Part shown: one piece after another, positions 13,771-22,739 of the stretch
Layout of the letters: each line of letters begins with the position of its first letter
How positions within the stretch are numbered: the stretch's first letter is position 1
Assembly (NCBI GenBank): GCA_017427405.1
Contig: JAFRSV010000009.1
Span: 1-34,753 of the forward strand
Direction: 5' to 3'
Length of the DNA: 34,753 nucleotides
Source: Alphaproteobacteria bacterium
GTDB taxonomy: Bacteria > Pseudomonadota > Alphaproteobacteria > Rs-D84
Program-made: the position numbers and the translations under genes
Notes under the pieces: generated by a model
Seen by the model: only the letters and a program-made list of their open reading frames with translations
Database searches by the model: none
What the model was told of the DNA's origin: nothing

Positions 13771-13806
13771 GAACAACAACAAACGAACAAAAAGGATGAA
13801 AAGTAA
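13771..13806 (+). pseudogene. Relic of a third adhesin paralogue start (leader plus broken first codons)
   Basis: GAACAACAACAAACGAACAA then AAAGG and an ATG at 13796. The leader is nearly the same as those in front of the genes at 14182 and 16089. The bases after ATG (AAAAGTAAAAGAATAGAGGG) align with the start of those genes (ATGAAAGTAAAAATCAGGGG) only with small insertions, and the frame closes after 12 codons. It reads as a decayed or truncated copy. Confidence 0.5.
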
Positions 13807-13846
13807 AAGAATAGAGGGGAAATCAAAAATTTAATTTGTCGGATAG

Positions 13847-13913
13847 GGAATATCCCCTTTCCCCGGGCCCCGAAAAATGCGCAGCATTTTTTGGGTGGTT
13901 CACCGGAAAGGGG
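13847..13913 (+). repeat. Left ~67-bp inverted repeat flanking the adhesin pair
   Basis: CCCCTTTCCCCGGGCCCCG, AAAAATGC/GCATTTTT hairpin, TTGGGTGGTTCACC, GGAAAGGGG. The reverse complement recurs at 17696-17764 with two substitutions and a 2-base indel. The unit is itself palindromic (outer arms CCCCTTTCC/GGAAAGGGG). Confidence 0.9.
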
Positions 13914-14006
13914 TCCGGCGGGATCGCCGGGGGGTATGGGTTTTCCCTATGACATTGGCATACCTGTTTGGTGTGGTGGTGGGTTTTACGATTTTGTTTG
14001 ACCCTT

Positions 14007-14065
14007 ACCCCGTCGCCATTCGGCGCCACCCCTTCCCGCCGGGAAGGGGAGAATGAGAGCTTTGG
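14007..14065 (+). repeat. REP-like hairpin repeat
   Basis: CCCCGTCGCCATTCGGCGCC then CCCCTTCCCGCCGGGAAGGGG: two small GC hairpins of the same style as the clusters at 15709 and 17559. Together with 13771-13913 and a GGGTGT/ACACCC hairpin (14119-14124/14133-14138), it fills the 420-bp gap before the next gene; no other gene is seen there. Confidence 0.6.
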
Positions 14066-14181
14066 TAGTAAAAAGGGACACAATAAACCTTTGAATACCA
14101 CGGAAAGCGCATTGGCTTGGGTGTTTCAATTGACACCCGGGGTGGTGCGGAACAACAACAAACGAAAAAAAGGAAAAAACA

Positions 14182-15576
14182 ATGAAACTTAAAATCAGAG
14201 GATTAGTATTTGTGGGCTTTGCCGCGGCGGTGTTCGCGCAGAGCGCGTCGGCCGTTGTGCCGCCATCGATAGCGTATCCAACAAACGAAGGTACTGATGC
14301 AACGGCAAAGGACAACCTTAAAAAAACTGTTACATCGCAACTTTACACCGATGAAACATTCCAGGAACGTGTCACAATGACGGACCTTACGAATGATAAT
14401 GGTTCTGTAACCGAAAAAGCAACGTATATCCCCTGGAAATACGGTTTGGGTGGTGAAAATGCAGAGTGGACAAAGCTTGAAGGTAAGCCGCAGATGGATG
14501 TCGGTCAAAATGGAACGAACACAGTATACGTTCAAATCGAACATGATACCAAAGGGAACGATAAAAAGCACTATGTTGCAATGAATGAAAACGCCATTAC
14601 CGCAGGAGCGACAGGTGTTACCGGTGCGCAGCAAATCGAGGCCGCCGGTGCCCAAAATGCAACTGAGGTTGAACAAGGTCGTTTAACCACCGCCAAGGCC
14701 GTGTATGATTTTGTGACGGATGAACTGGATGAAATGGGTGCGAACATACAGGGTAATACGACATACCATACGCAAAAGGTTGCGGTGATTGATGCAACAT
14801 GGGGGGCGCAGAATGGTTTGACGGCACCGTATCATGTTGTAAACCCAACAGGTGAACAATTGAATCATATCGACCATTGGGAACTTATCGTTCCGGATTC
14901 GGTTGTTGCGGAAAGTGGGACGGATATATGGGGCAGCAACGGCGAAGGTCCGGCATCGGCGGATTATAATGACCTTACCACCGCCAAGGCTGTGTATGAT
15001 GTTTTAACTGGCGCGGTTGGTGACGGTTACCAGCGGAAAATTACTACAAACGAAGCCTCTGCGCTTTCCAGTTTTGGTAGTGGTACTGATGTTGGTGAAG
15101 GGGTTATGATTGGTTACAGGGGAACTGATACAAATGACGATTCTACATGGTATGTATTCGGTGCCAGGGCCAATGGTGTAGATGCAAATAATTCGGCAAA
15201 TAATCATTTGTCTTATTTGGAAGTGTATAAAGATACCGCAGAATCAAGACCAAAGTTCTTGATCAGTATCAAAGATGGCGCGCTTGCTGAAACGGCCGCG
15301 GCTATCGAGGCTGGTGGAACCGCCACGGGTGCAACTGCGTATTTGTCCAGGGATAAACTTACCACCGCTAAGGCTGTGTTTGATTATGTTCAAAGTATAA
15401 CGAATGGTCAGACTTTGCCTTTGATGCCGGGTGAATGTGAGGTTGCCGGTGTTCATTGTGCGTTGGTTTCATCATGGGTGCCAGCAGAATCGGTCACGGA
15501 TCCGGGTACGGGTGAAACAACGACTGTTCCGGCGCATACTGCACTGGAATGGACGGTTATGGCACCAGGCGTGTAA
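14182..15576 (+). CDS. Secreted adhesin-like protein, paralogue A (TTAKAVYD repeats)
   Basis: 464 residues. Signal peptide MKLKIRGLVFVGFAAAVFA (cleavage near QSASA), almost identical to that of the gene at 16089. The mature part starts with a KKTVTSQLYTDETFQERV segment shared with the paralogue. Three copies of LTTAKAV(Y/F)D (near residues 170, 267 and 393) open structural units that alternate with variable beta-rich stretches. The end carries a Cys pair (GECEVAGVHCALV) and the shared tail LEWTVMAP. No barrel, lipobox or sorting motif is seen. Start supported by AAAAGGA and by the conserved AACAACAAC leader. There is no clear promoter or terminator between it and the preceding gene, so read-through from 12436 is possible. 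Surface display is inferred. Confidence 0.65.
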   Translation: MKLKIRGLVFVGFAAAVFAQSASAVVPPSIAYPTNEGTDATAKDNLKKTVTSQLYTDETFQERVTMTDLTNDNGSVTEKATYIPWKYGLGGENAEWTKLEGKPQMDVGQNGTNTVYVQIEHDTKGNDKKHYVAMNENAITAGATGVTGAQQIEAAGAQNATEVEQGRLTTAKAVYDFVTDELDEMGANIQGNTTYHTQKVAVIDATWGAQNGLTAPYHVVNPTGEQLNHIDHWELIVPDSVVAESGTDIWGSNGEGPASADYNDLTTAKAVYDVLTGAVGDGYQRKITTNEASALSSFGSGTDVGEGVMIGYRGTDTNDDSTWYVFGARANGVDANNSANNHLSYLEVYKDTAESRPKFLISIKDGALAETAAAIEAGGTATGATAYLSRDKLTTAKAVFDYVQSITNGQTLPLMPGECEVAGVHCALVSSWVPAESVTDPGTGETTTVPAHTALEWTVMAPGV

Positions 15577-15669
15577 TAGTTGCATAGTTTGACAAGAGAG
15601 TGGTATTGGAAAAAAACCATAGGAGTGTGAATAAAAAAGAAAAATGTTGTTTTAAATTGTGTCCTTATG

Positions 15670-15705
15670 TGATGGTGGGCTTCCTCTCCCACCATCATGT
15701 TTTTT
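15670..15705 (+). terminator. Rho-independent terminator of adhesin paralogue A
   Basis: Perfect 10-bp stem TGATGGTGGG (15670-15679) / CCCACCATCA (15688-15697), then TGTTTTTT. Closely similar to the terminator of paralogue B at 17521. Confidence 0.9.
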
Positions 15706-15708
15706 ATA

Positions 15709-15890
15709 GTTCTCCTCCGTTGGAGGAGTCCCCGCAGGGGGAGGTGGTTAGAGAGTAAGATATTAAGATACAATGATGTGAATTTGGATTGTATAAACCA
15801 CCCCGGCCTGCGGCCACCCCTCCATAGAGGGGAACTCCCCCGTCCGCGTTCGCGGCCCCCCCTTTCCGGGGGAAAGGGGACCACTAAAAA
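15709..15890. repeat. REP-like mosaic between the adhesin paralogues
   Basis: CTCCTCCGTTGGAGGAG and CCCCGCAGGGG followed by GGTGGTT (to 15751). After a 45-base spacer come the inverted counterparts: AACCACCCC, GGCCTGCGGCC, CCCCTCCATAGAGGGG and CCCCCTTTCCGGGGGAAAGGGG. The two halves are inverted relative to each other as in BIMEs. The 512-bp gap 15577-16088 otherwise holds a terminator and the promoter of the next gene. Confidence 0.75.
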
Positions 15891-15920
15891 AAATTTTTTT
15901 CATTTTTTAAAAAAAAGGTC

Positions 15921-15950
15921 TTGTGGGCGATTCGGTGTTTGTGATATAAT
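15921..15950 (+). promoter_or_regulatory. Promoter of adhesin paralogue B
   Basis: TTGTGG (15921-15926), 18 bases, TATAAT (15945-15950) with an upstream TG that makes an extended -10. Predicts a leader of about 130 nt containing a possible CCCCC/GGGGG pairing and the AACAACAAC element. Confidence 0.65.
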
Positions 15951-16088
15951 ACAACCGTAAAGGACACAAGGGACCCCCGTTGAAAATCGGCAAAACCGGC
16001 GGAAATGTGGGGGAGAGAGGCGTTATGAATTTTTACCCAATTGGAAAAGGTTCGTGCGCAAAACAACAACAAACAAAGAGGAAAAAAC

Positions 16089-17492
16089 ATGAAAGTAAAA
16101 ATCAGGGGGCTGGTCTTTGTTGGATTTGCCGCGGCCGTTTTCGCCCAAAGTGCGTTCGCAGATGATGCGACCGATAAAAAGACAGTTACATCCAAATATT
16201 ATGTCGATCATACATTCCAAACATTAGAAAACATAACCACGGCATCAGAAGCGCAAGGCGAAGGTGCGTGGGATAGTGACACGACCTATCCATCTATGGC
16301 TGCGGTGAAGAGTAAGTTTAATGATATCAATGTTACCGTTGCAAATAATTCAAATGCAACAGATTATCTTGATGTTACCGAAACTCCTGATGGAACATTT
16401 ACACTTAATTTGGATAATGCACCGGCAATGGCTGCAACGGATTTGACCGGAACGCTTAGCAACGGTGTTGCCACGGCACCTACAGGGAACAATTTGAAAA
16501 AATTGGTTACTGTTGGGGCGGTTAATGCGTTGGTTGATGGTGAAAGTACAGCCGGAACAACAACGATAAATGAAAATTCTACAAATGGAACGGTTCCAAC
16601 GTCAAAAAATGTTTATGACTATGTTGAAGGTAAGGTTGGTAATGCGGCATATCAACGGAAATTGACGGCGGATGATACCGGGACATTATATATTGGTCAA
16701 TATGATGCCAATGCATCGGGTACCGATAAATCAACATGGAAAGAGTTGAGTGTCGCGAATGCCTCTGGTCAAAATCCGGCTTTGGCAAGCACAAATTACG
16801 TTGCCAAGACGGTAAGTGGTAATGTTTACACCGTTAACCTTGATGCGGCACAAATTGCGGATAGTATTGCAACAGATGCTAGTCAAAAGTTAGTGACCGA
16901 AAATGCGGTGTATGATTTGGTTGATCGTGAAAGTACCGCGGGAACATCAACAATTGGTTCACAATCAACGACTTTGGTTCCGACATCCAAGAACGTGTAT
17001 GACTTTGTGACAACGTATGCCGCCGATAATTATCAACCGATTATTGATACCGCCAGGGCGAACAAGATTATGATTGGTTATAATACGGCGACCACAAATG
17101 GCGGCAATACAACGTATTCATCTGACTGGAAAGAATTGGTCGGTGATTATGTGTATCAGAATAGTACTGATGTTGGCTATATCCAGGTTGATGTGAATCC
17201 TGAGGCAACTGGCCAGGTTGAGGTTAGATTGCAAAATGTTGGGCATGCTGGTTCGGTTATTAGTTCTGCTACGTCTAGTGATGTTACTAATGGCACTGAT
17301 AAACTTGCATCTGCGTATGCGGTTCAACAGTATGTTAGCACTATGATGGGTGGCCTTGAAATTCCACCGATGAGTGACGCATGTACTACAGCGATCGCGC
17401 TTAATAATGGTCACTATTGTGCGTTAGTTGCCGGGTATGATGCAACAGATGGTGTTAAACTTGAATGGACGGTTATGGCGCCGACTGAATAA
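16089..17492 (+). CDS. Secreted adhesin-like protein, paralogue B
   Basis: 467 residues from ATG 16089, chosen over ATG 16041 because the signal peptide MKVKIRGLVFVGFAAAVFA then starts the protein and GAGG precedes it. The mature part opens KKTVTSKYYVDHTFQ as in paralogue A. It contains two long related units, each with VDGESTAGT/VDRESTAGT, VPTSKNVYD(Y/F)V and a YQ-rich turn, and a third reduced unit (KLASAYAVQQYV). The C-terminus has a Cys pair (SDACTTA..GHYCALV) and ends LEWTVMAPTE. Thr/Asn/Ala-rich and beta-like throughout. It has its own promoter and terminator. Exact function unknown; a surface or exported antigen is likely from the signal peptide and repeats. Confidence 0.65.
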   Translation: MKVKIRGLVFVGFAAAVFAQSAFADDATDKKTVTSKYYVDHTFQTLENITTASEAQGEGAWDSDTTYPSMAAVKSKFNDINVTVANNSNATDYLDVTETPDGTFTLNLDNAPAMAATDLTGTLSNGVATAPTGNNLKKLVTVGAVNALVDGESTAGTTTINENSTNGTVPTSKNVYDYVEGKVGNAAYQRKLTADDTGTLYIGQYDANASGTDKSTWKELSVANASGQNPALASTNYVAKTVSGNVYTVNLDAAQIADSIATDASQKLVTENAVYDLVDRESTAGTSTIGSQSTTLVPTSKNVYDFVTTYAADNYQPIIDTARANKIMIGYNTATTNGGNTTYSSDWKELVGDYVYQNSTDVGYIQVDVNPEATGQVEVRLQNVGHAGSVISSATSSDVTNGTDKLASAYAVQQYVSTMMGGLEIPPMSDACTTAIALNNGHYCALVAGYDATDGVKLEWTVMAPTE

Positions 17493-17520
17493 TCTAAATT
17501 TTGGTTTGTTGTATAATGTG

Positions 17521-17557
17521 ACGATGGCGGGTTTCTTTCCCCGCCATCGTTTTTTTA
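17521..17557 (+). terminator. Rho-independent terminator of adhesin paralogue B
   Basis: Perfect 11-bp stem ACGATGGCGGG (17521-17531) / CCCGCCATCGT (17540-17550) followed by T7. Confidence 0.92.
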
Positions 17558-17558
17558 G

Positions 17559-17680
17559 TTCCCCTCCTGTGGAGGGGTGCCCGAAGGGCGGGGTGGTCTT
17601 GTTTACGATAAAAAACGGAGAATCAAAGACCACCTCCCGGCTTCGCCGTACTCCTCCGCAGGAGGAGAACCGGTCCGCGA
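17559..17680. repeat. Inverted pair of REP-like elements
   Basis: CCCCTCCTGTGGAGGGG, CCCGAAGGGCGGGGTGGTCTT, spacer, then AAGACCACCTCCCGG, CTCCTCCGCAGGAGGAG. The two halves face each other as in a BIME. With the terminator and the repeat at 17696-17764, they fill the 335-bp gap before clpB. Confidence 0.75.
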
Positions 17681-17695
17681 CGTGACGTGATAGTT

Positions 17696-17764
17696 CCCCT
17701 TTCCGGTGAACCACCCAAAAAATGCTGTACATTTTTCGGGGCCCGGGGAAAGGGGAAATATTCC
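17696..17764 (-). repeat. Right ~67-bp inverted repeat flanking the adhesin pair
   Basis: Reverse complement of 13847-13913: differs at two positions in the hairpin loop (GTAC against GCGC) and by two extra T near the GGAATA end. The two copies are 3.78 kb apart and enclose both adhesin paralogues. Confidence 0.9.
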
Positions 17765-17770
17765 GATGTG

Positions 17771-17801
17771 CTTGAAAATTTGTTTCTGGTAATTATATAT
17801 G
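17771..17801 (+). promoter_or_regulatory. Heat-shock (RpoH-like) promoter of clpB
   Basis: CTTG (17771-17774), 17 bases, then ATTATATATG (17792-17801). This fits the alphaproteobacterial RpoH pattern CTTG-N17/18-CYTATNTNNG at every defined base except the first C. It lies 26 bases before clpB. Confidence 0.65.
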
Positions 17802-17827
17802 TGGCAACGATATAAAAGGAGTCATAA

Positions 17828-19885
17828 ATGAATCCAGACGAAATGCAAGAAACCCCAGAACAGGCGATTGCAAAATATACGACGGACTTTACAAAACTGG
17901 CCGCCGATGGGAAATTGGACCCGGTGATTGGGCGCGATGAAGAAATTCGCCGCACTATTCAGGTTCTATCGCGGCGCACGAAAAATAATCCGGTTTTAAT
18001 TGGAAATCCGGGTGTTGGTAAAACCGCGATTGTTGAAGGATTGGCGGAAAGAATCATTTCCCGCGATATTCCGGAAAATTTACAAAATAAAAAACTTTTG
18101 TCGTTGGACATGGGGGCACTTATGGCCGGTGCAATGTTCCGCGGTCAATTCGAAGCACGGTTCAAGGCGATTTTAAAGGCCGTGAAAGATGCGGATGGCA
18201 ACATTATTTTGTTTATTGATGAATTGCATACTTTGGTCGGCGCGGGCAAGGGTGAAGGCAGCATGGATGCCGGTAACCTGATTAAGCCGATGTTGGCGCG
18301 TGGTGAATTGCACTGTTTGGGTGCGACGACATTGGACGAATATCGGCAATACATCGAAAAAGACCCGGCCCTTGCGCGGCGGTTTCAGCCGGTTTATATT
18401 GACGAGCCGACCGTTGACGACACGATTTCAATTCTGCGCGGACTTAAAGAAAAATACGAAGGCCACCATGGGGTGCGGATTTCCGATAGTGCGTTGGTTG
18501 CGGCGGTGCGATTGTCAAATCGGTATATTACCGATCGGTTCTTGCCGGACAAGGCGATTGACCTTATTGACGAAGCGGCCGCGCGCGTGCGTATAGAGGT
18601 TGCGTCAAAGCCCGAAGATTTGGACGAGGTTGATCGGCACCTGATGCAACTTAAGATAGAGCAGCAGGCGTTGAAAAAGGAAAAGGACGAGGAATCGAAA
18701 AAACGTTTGTCCGATTTGGAAAAAATTATTGCGGAAACAGAAAAGAAATCCGCGGATATGACCGCAAAGTGGCGCGCAGAACAGGAAAAAATGCGCGGGC
18801 TTTCGGATGCGATGGCGGCACTGGATGCGGCTAAGGCAGAGGTTGCGTCCGCGATGCGAAATGGCGACTATGAAAAGGCGTCCGCGTTGCAATACGGGAA
18901 AATTCCAGAGTTGGAAGAAAAAATCAAAAAGATGAATACCGAATCGCGTGAATATAAAACGGTCTTGCCGGAACATATCGCCGCGGTGGTCAGCAAGTGG
19001 ACCGGTGTGCCGGCAGAACGGCTTTCGGTTGCGGAACAATCAAAATTGTTAAATATCGAAGACGAATTACGCAAACGTGTTGTGGGCCAGGATGAAGCGT
19101 TGTCGGTGGTGTCGCGTGCGATTCGTCGTTCGCGTGCGGGGTTGTCGGACCCGCGCCGGCCGTCGGGCAGTTTTATGTTCCTGGGGCCGACCGGCGTTGG
19201 AAAAACCGAGGTTGCCAAGGCATTGGCGGAATACCTGTTTAATGATGATACGGCGATGACACGAATCGATATGAGTGAATATATGGAACCGCATTCGGTT
19301 GCGCGCCTTATTGGGGCGCCCCCGGGGTATGTCGGTTATGACCAAGGTGGGGTTTTGACGGAATCTGTGCGCCGCCGCCCGTACCAGGTTTTGTTGTTCG
19401 ATGAAATCGAAAAGGCAAATCCGGACGTGTTTAATGTGTTCTTGCAAATACTGGACGATGGGCGACTTACCGATGGCCAGGGGCATGTCGTGAACTTTAC
19501 GAACACCATTATTATTATGACAAGCAACTTGCCCGATATGAACGCCGTGCGGAAACAGTTCCGGCCGGAATTCATCAACCGAATCGATGAAATCATATTC
19601 TTTAACCAACTGGGCAAAGATGTGATGGCGGACATTGTGAAAATTCAACTGCGGGGCCTGCGGTCGCGTTTGGCGGCGCGGCGTATCGATTTGGATGTGT
19701 CAGATACGGCTATAAAGTGGCTGGGCGAACATGGCTATGACCCGGTGTTTGGGGCGCGGCCGCTGAAACGCCTTATTACGTCCATGGTTGAAGATAAAAT
19801 CGCAGACCTGATTTTGTCCGACGCCGTTGGCGAAGGCAACACCGTGCATGTCACAACGCATGGCAAAGATTTGGTCGTAAAATAA
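17828..19885 (+). CDS. clpB: ClpB disaggregase lacking the N-terminal domain
   Basis: 685 residues against about 860 for full ClpB. Hsp100 hexamer that pulls polypeptides out of aggregates with DnaK. It begins directly at the first AAA module: [11 protein letters not shown], Walker A GNPGVGKT (59-66), Walker [10 protein letters not shown]. The coiled-coil middle domain is present ([20 protein letters not shown] through [13 protein letters not shown]), which marks ClpB and not ClpA or ClpC. The second AAA module has GPTGVGKT near 453, LLFDEIEKA and [12 protein letters not shown]; the usual insertion before FRPEFINR is about 18 residues shorter. AAGGAG 5 bases upstream supports this start, and the DNA upstream is repeat, so the N-domain is truly missing. 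E. coli makes a similar short form by internal initiation. Preceded by an RpoH-like promoter. Confidence 0.95.
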   Translation: MNPDEMQETPEQAIAKYTTDFTKLAADGKLDPVIGRDEEIRRTIQVLSRRTKNNPVLIGNPGVGKTAIVEGLAERIISRDIPENLQNKKLLSLDMGALMAGAMFRGQFEARFKAILKAVKDADGNIILFIDELHTLVGAGKGEGSMDAGNLIKPMLARGELHCLGATTLDEYRQYIEKDPALARRFQPVYIDEPTVDDTISILRGLKEKYEGHHGVRISDSALVAAVRLSNRYITDRFLPDKAIDLIDEAAARVRIEVASKPEDLDEVDRHLMQLKIEQQALKKEKDEESKKRLSDLEKIIAETEKKSADMTAKWRAEQEKMRGLSDAMAALDAAKAEVASAMRNGDYEKASALQYGKIPELEEKIKKMNTESREYKTVLPEHIAAVVSKWTGVPAERLSVAEQSKLLNIEDELRKRVVGQDEALSVVSRAIRRSRAGLSDPRRPSGSFMFLGPTGVGKTEVAKALAEYLFNDDTAMTRIDMSEYMEPHSVARLIGAPPGYVGYDQGGVLTESVRRRPYQVLLFDEIEKANPDVFNVFLQILDDGRLTDGQGHVVNFTNTIIIMTSNLPDMNAVRKQFRPEFINRIDEIIFFNQLGKDVMADIVKIQLRGLRSRLAARRIDLDVSDTAIKWLGEHGYDPVFGARPLKRLITSMVEDKIADLILSDAVGEGNTVHVTTHGKDLVVK

Positions 19886-19892
19886 TTTAAAG

Positions 19893-19916
19893 GGGCGCAA
19901 AAGCGCCCTTTCTTTT
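19893..19916 (+). terminator. Rho-independent terminator of clpB
   Basis: GGGCGC (19893-19898) / GCGCCC (19903-19908) with an AAAA loop, then TTTCTTTTT. Confidence 0.85.
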
Positions 19917-19985
19917 TGGTGTGCCTATCTTGATTTTGCATTTTTTATAATCTATGATTTTATTCAGTAAATATAGAGGTAAAAA

Positions 19986-22664
19986 ATGTATAAATATATT
20001 GTTATGTCTTTTGTTGCATTGGTTGCGTGCAATGCGTATGGAAATTTTGATTTCACAAATTATACCCCGACATTGGGAACGGACAGCGCATACACAATAA
20101 CCTTTACCCAGGTTGCGAATAACAGCGCACCAAATACCATTACTACATATTCAGTTGATACAAATGATTATTCCATTACACCGGTTTATTATACGTATTC
20201 GGTTGTTCACGGTGGTGCAACAAATAATCGATTAATCGTGAATTCAAGCACCCCACAAAATATAGATGAGTCTTTTATATTACAGACGTCAAATTTAGGT
20301 GACGCTGGTGCGATAAATAATTCTGGTTTTAATGTCAATTCTATTACTGGTGATTTTATCAGTAATTCTATGGAATCGGCCTTGACCGCAGGCGCCATTA
20401 ATAATCAATCTAACGCAACGACTTCTTTTATTACTGGTGATTTTATTGATAATCATGCCACTTATGGTGGGGCAATCAGGAATAGCCATAAAGCGAATAT
20501 TGGTTCTATCACTGGCAATTTTATTGGCAATTATTCTACGACATTTGGTGGTGCCATTGTGAATTACGATTCGCAGATAGATTCTGTTTCTGGTAATTTT
20601 ATAGGTAATTATGGTACCAGTTCGGTGGTTGGGGGTGGTGCAATAAATAATAGTGGCGGTGGCACAATAAATCACATTACAGGCGATTTTATTGGTAATT
20701 ATACAGCAAATCGTGGTGGTGCGATATATAATTACGATGCAATTGGTGATATTACAGGAAATTTTATAGGCAATGTTGCGACAAATAATGCTGGTGCTAT
20801 TTGGAACAAGGGCTCAATAGAATCTATCACTGGTAGTTTTATAGGTAATTCGGCTACTGGGTATGCGGGCACTATTTACAATAATGGCACAATTGAATCT
20901 ATCACCGGGGATTTTATAGGTAATTCTGCAACAAATGATGCGGGGGCGATTTATAATGATTGGATAATAGGTAGTATTTCTGGAAATTTCATTGGTAATT
21001 ACACAATCGAAACAAATGGTGGTGCGATATATACCAGTGAAAGTATAAAGTTTTTATCAGAAACAGATAATTATGTTATATCGGGTAATTATGCCGGAGA
21101 CAAAGATATTGCCATAACTGTGGGTGATGATTACGATGTATCAAAGGATATATTTATCACGTTTGAGAATAACAATTCTACGCATTATATCGTGAATGAT
21201 GAAATCAGAAATGATATAACGGTTGATAGTCCATACAGCATAACCGTGACTGGTGATGGCACGGGATACACGCAATTCAATAATGATTTGCATAATGTCA
21301 ATACTGTAAATATAAACAACGGAACAATGATTTTTGGACAAACGCCCGACAATTATACCAGAACGGCAGATATTGGGCATTTTGTTGGTACGAATAACCC
21401 AATTATGAATTTGGAAAACGGAATATTTAATATCGCAAATGGTTATACGGAAACTATTACATTGACCGGTCTGAATTCTGTTGGGAATAATAACTTTATT
21501 GCGTTGGATTTAGATGTTGCGAATAACAGTGCGGATTTTATAACCGTGACTGACAACATATCGGGACAGATTAATCTGGTTGTTCAATCTTTGTCTGACT
21601 TGGATATAGGCGATGATATAATCTGGTTTGCGGACGTGAATACGGATGATGCTGATTTATTTAATCTGTATTCTGTGTCTGGGTTGGATTACGAATTGGG
21701 ATTATATTTTGATGAAGATAATCATAAATACGGATTGCTGAGATTGGGAAATGTTCCGGTAAAAACTTTGTCGGCGGCCGTGTTGCAAAAGGTGAATCAT
21801 GGTGCTGTGGCTGTTACGCATACTGTTAAAAAACTAACGGGTTCGATGCACAAAAGGGTCGGCGAATTGCAATGGGGGCTAAAAGATACAGAACAAAGAC
21901 CGGGGTTGAATAACGCTTTTTGGACGCGTAATGTTTATAGAAATTTTGATATAGGCGACGGTTCTATGGTGTTGTCGGGTATAGAGTTTGGATATGACAG
22001 GGTTGTATCATCAAGCAATAATTACAAATTGTATATCGGTGGATTGGGGTATGTTTCCGGTGGAAATAGCGAAATGAAGGACAACAAACTTGATATCGGC
22101 GGATATGGTTTGGGTGCATATATAATGTTGCTTGGGAAATCAGGTTGGTTTGGCGATTTGGTGTTTAGACAACATTTTATTGATATGGATTCGTTGAGTG
22201 AAAAAAATAATTACACCGCAAGCACTTTGGATATAGAGGTTGGTAAAGATTTTGTCTTTGGTGGTGATACCGATAAATTAAATTGGTTTATAAAACCGTC
22301 CATAAGTGGGACTTTTATCGCGATACAGGATGCAAAAATTGATTCATTTGAAATCAAAGGTTCAACATCTGCGATGGGGGCTATGTCTGTTATGACGGGG
22401 TCAAGATGGAAACTTGAAAATGGCGGTAAATCCCAGATTTATGGTAAGGTGGGATATCTGTTGGATGCCGCCGACGATGTGGATGTTATGGTAAGTGGTG
22501 TTAGTACAAAACAAGATGTCGCGACAAATACCCTGGAAATTGGTGGCGGGTTTAATTATTCTGGGATTGGGGATTCAACGAATATCTATTTAGAAGCATT
22601 GTATATCACGGGAAGCGAGTATTCAGAAGTGTCGGGTAATTTTGGATTTAGGTATGCTTTTTAA
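19986..22664 (+). CDS. Autotransporter with nine FIGN-type repeats and C-terminal barrel
   Basis: 892 residues. Signal peptide MYKYIVMSFVALVACNAYG. Between about residues 105 and 360 there are nine repeats of 22-35 residues with core (I/V)(T/S)G(D/N/S)FI(G/S/D)N followed by GGAI(Y/N)N. This resembles polymorphic-membrane-protein or beta-helix passengers, where each repeat adds a coil. A less regular beta-rich region runs to about 595, then a helical linker (AAVLQKVNHGAVAVTHTVKKL), and the autotransporter barrel from about 640 (NAFWTRNVYRNFDIGDG) to the terminal SGNFGFRYAF. This is a type Va secretion protein: the barrel inserts in the outer membrane and exposes the passenger. GAGG precedes the start. 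Monocistronic between clpB and rpmB. The repeat nucleotides are similar enough to allow slippage or recombination. Confidence 0.9.
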   Translation: MYKYIVMSFVALVACNAYGNFDFTNYTPTLGTDSAYTITFTQVANNSAPNTITTYSVDTNDYSITPVYYTYSVVHGGATNNRLIVNSSTPQNIDESFILQTSNLGDAGAINNSGFNVNSITGDFISNSMESALTAGAINNQSNATTSFITGDFIDNHATYGGAIRNSHKANIGSITGNFIGNYSTTFGGAIVNYDSQIDSVSGNFIGNYGTSSVVGGGAINNSGGGTINHITGDFIGNYTANRGGAIYNYDAIGDITGNFIGNVATNNAGAIWNKGSIESITGSFIGNSATGYAGTIYNNGTIESITGDFIGNSATNDAGAIYNDWIIGSISGNFIGNYTIETNGGAIYTSESIKFLSETDNYVISGNYAGDKDIAITVGDDYDVSKDIFITFENNNSTHYIVNDEIRNDITVDSPYSITVTGDGTGYTQFNNDLHNVNTVNINNGTMIFGQTPDNYTRTADIGHFVGTNNPIMNLENGIFNIANGYTETITLTGLNSVGNNNFIALDLDVANNSADFITVTDNISGQINLVVQSLSDLDIGDDIIWFADVNTDDADLFNLYSVSGLDYELGLYFDEDNHKYGLLRLGNVPVKTLSAAVLQKVNHGAVAVTHTVKKLTGSMHKRVGELQWGLKDTEQRPGLNNAFWTRNVYRNFDIGDGSMVLSGIEFGYDRVVSSSNNYKLYIGGLGYVSGGNSEMKDNKLDIGGYGLGAYIMLLGKSGWFGDLVFRQHFIDMDSLSEKNNYTASTLDIEVGKDFVFGGDTDKLNWFIKPSISGTFIAIQDAKIDSFEIKGSTSAMGAMSVMTGSRWKLENGGKSQIYGKVGYLLDAADDVDVMVSGVSTKQDVATNTLEIGGGFNYSGIGDSTNIYLEALYITGSEYSEVSGNFGFRYAF

Positions 22665-22684
22665 AGAATATCACAAAAGATTAC

Positions 22685-22713
22685 TTGACTTTGCGGGTTT
22701 TTTGTTATAAATT
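22685..22713 (+). promoter_or_regulatory. Promoter of rpmB
   Basis: TTGACT (22685-22690), then TATAAA (22706-22711, spacer 15) or TAAATT (22708-22713, spacer 17). Confidence 0.5.
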
Positions 22714-22739
22714 ATCCCGGCAATTATAAAGGATTTGAT

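Noticed and set aside
13762-17827. CRISPR array in the repeat-dense intergenic DNA
   Set aside because: Repeats are irregular, inverted and hairpin-forming, without constant repeat length or unique spacers, and there are no cas genes.
19067-19648. 193-codon minus-strand frame within clpB
   Set aside because: Antisense to the conserved second AAA module; no start signal or domain.
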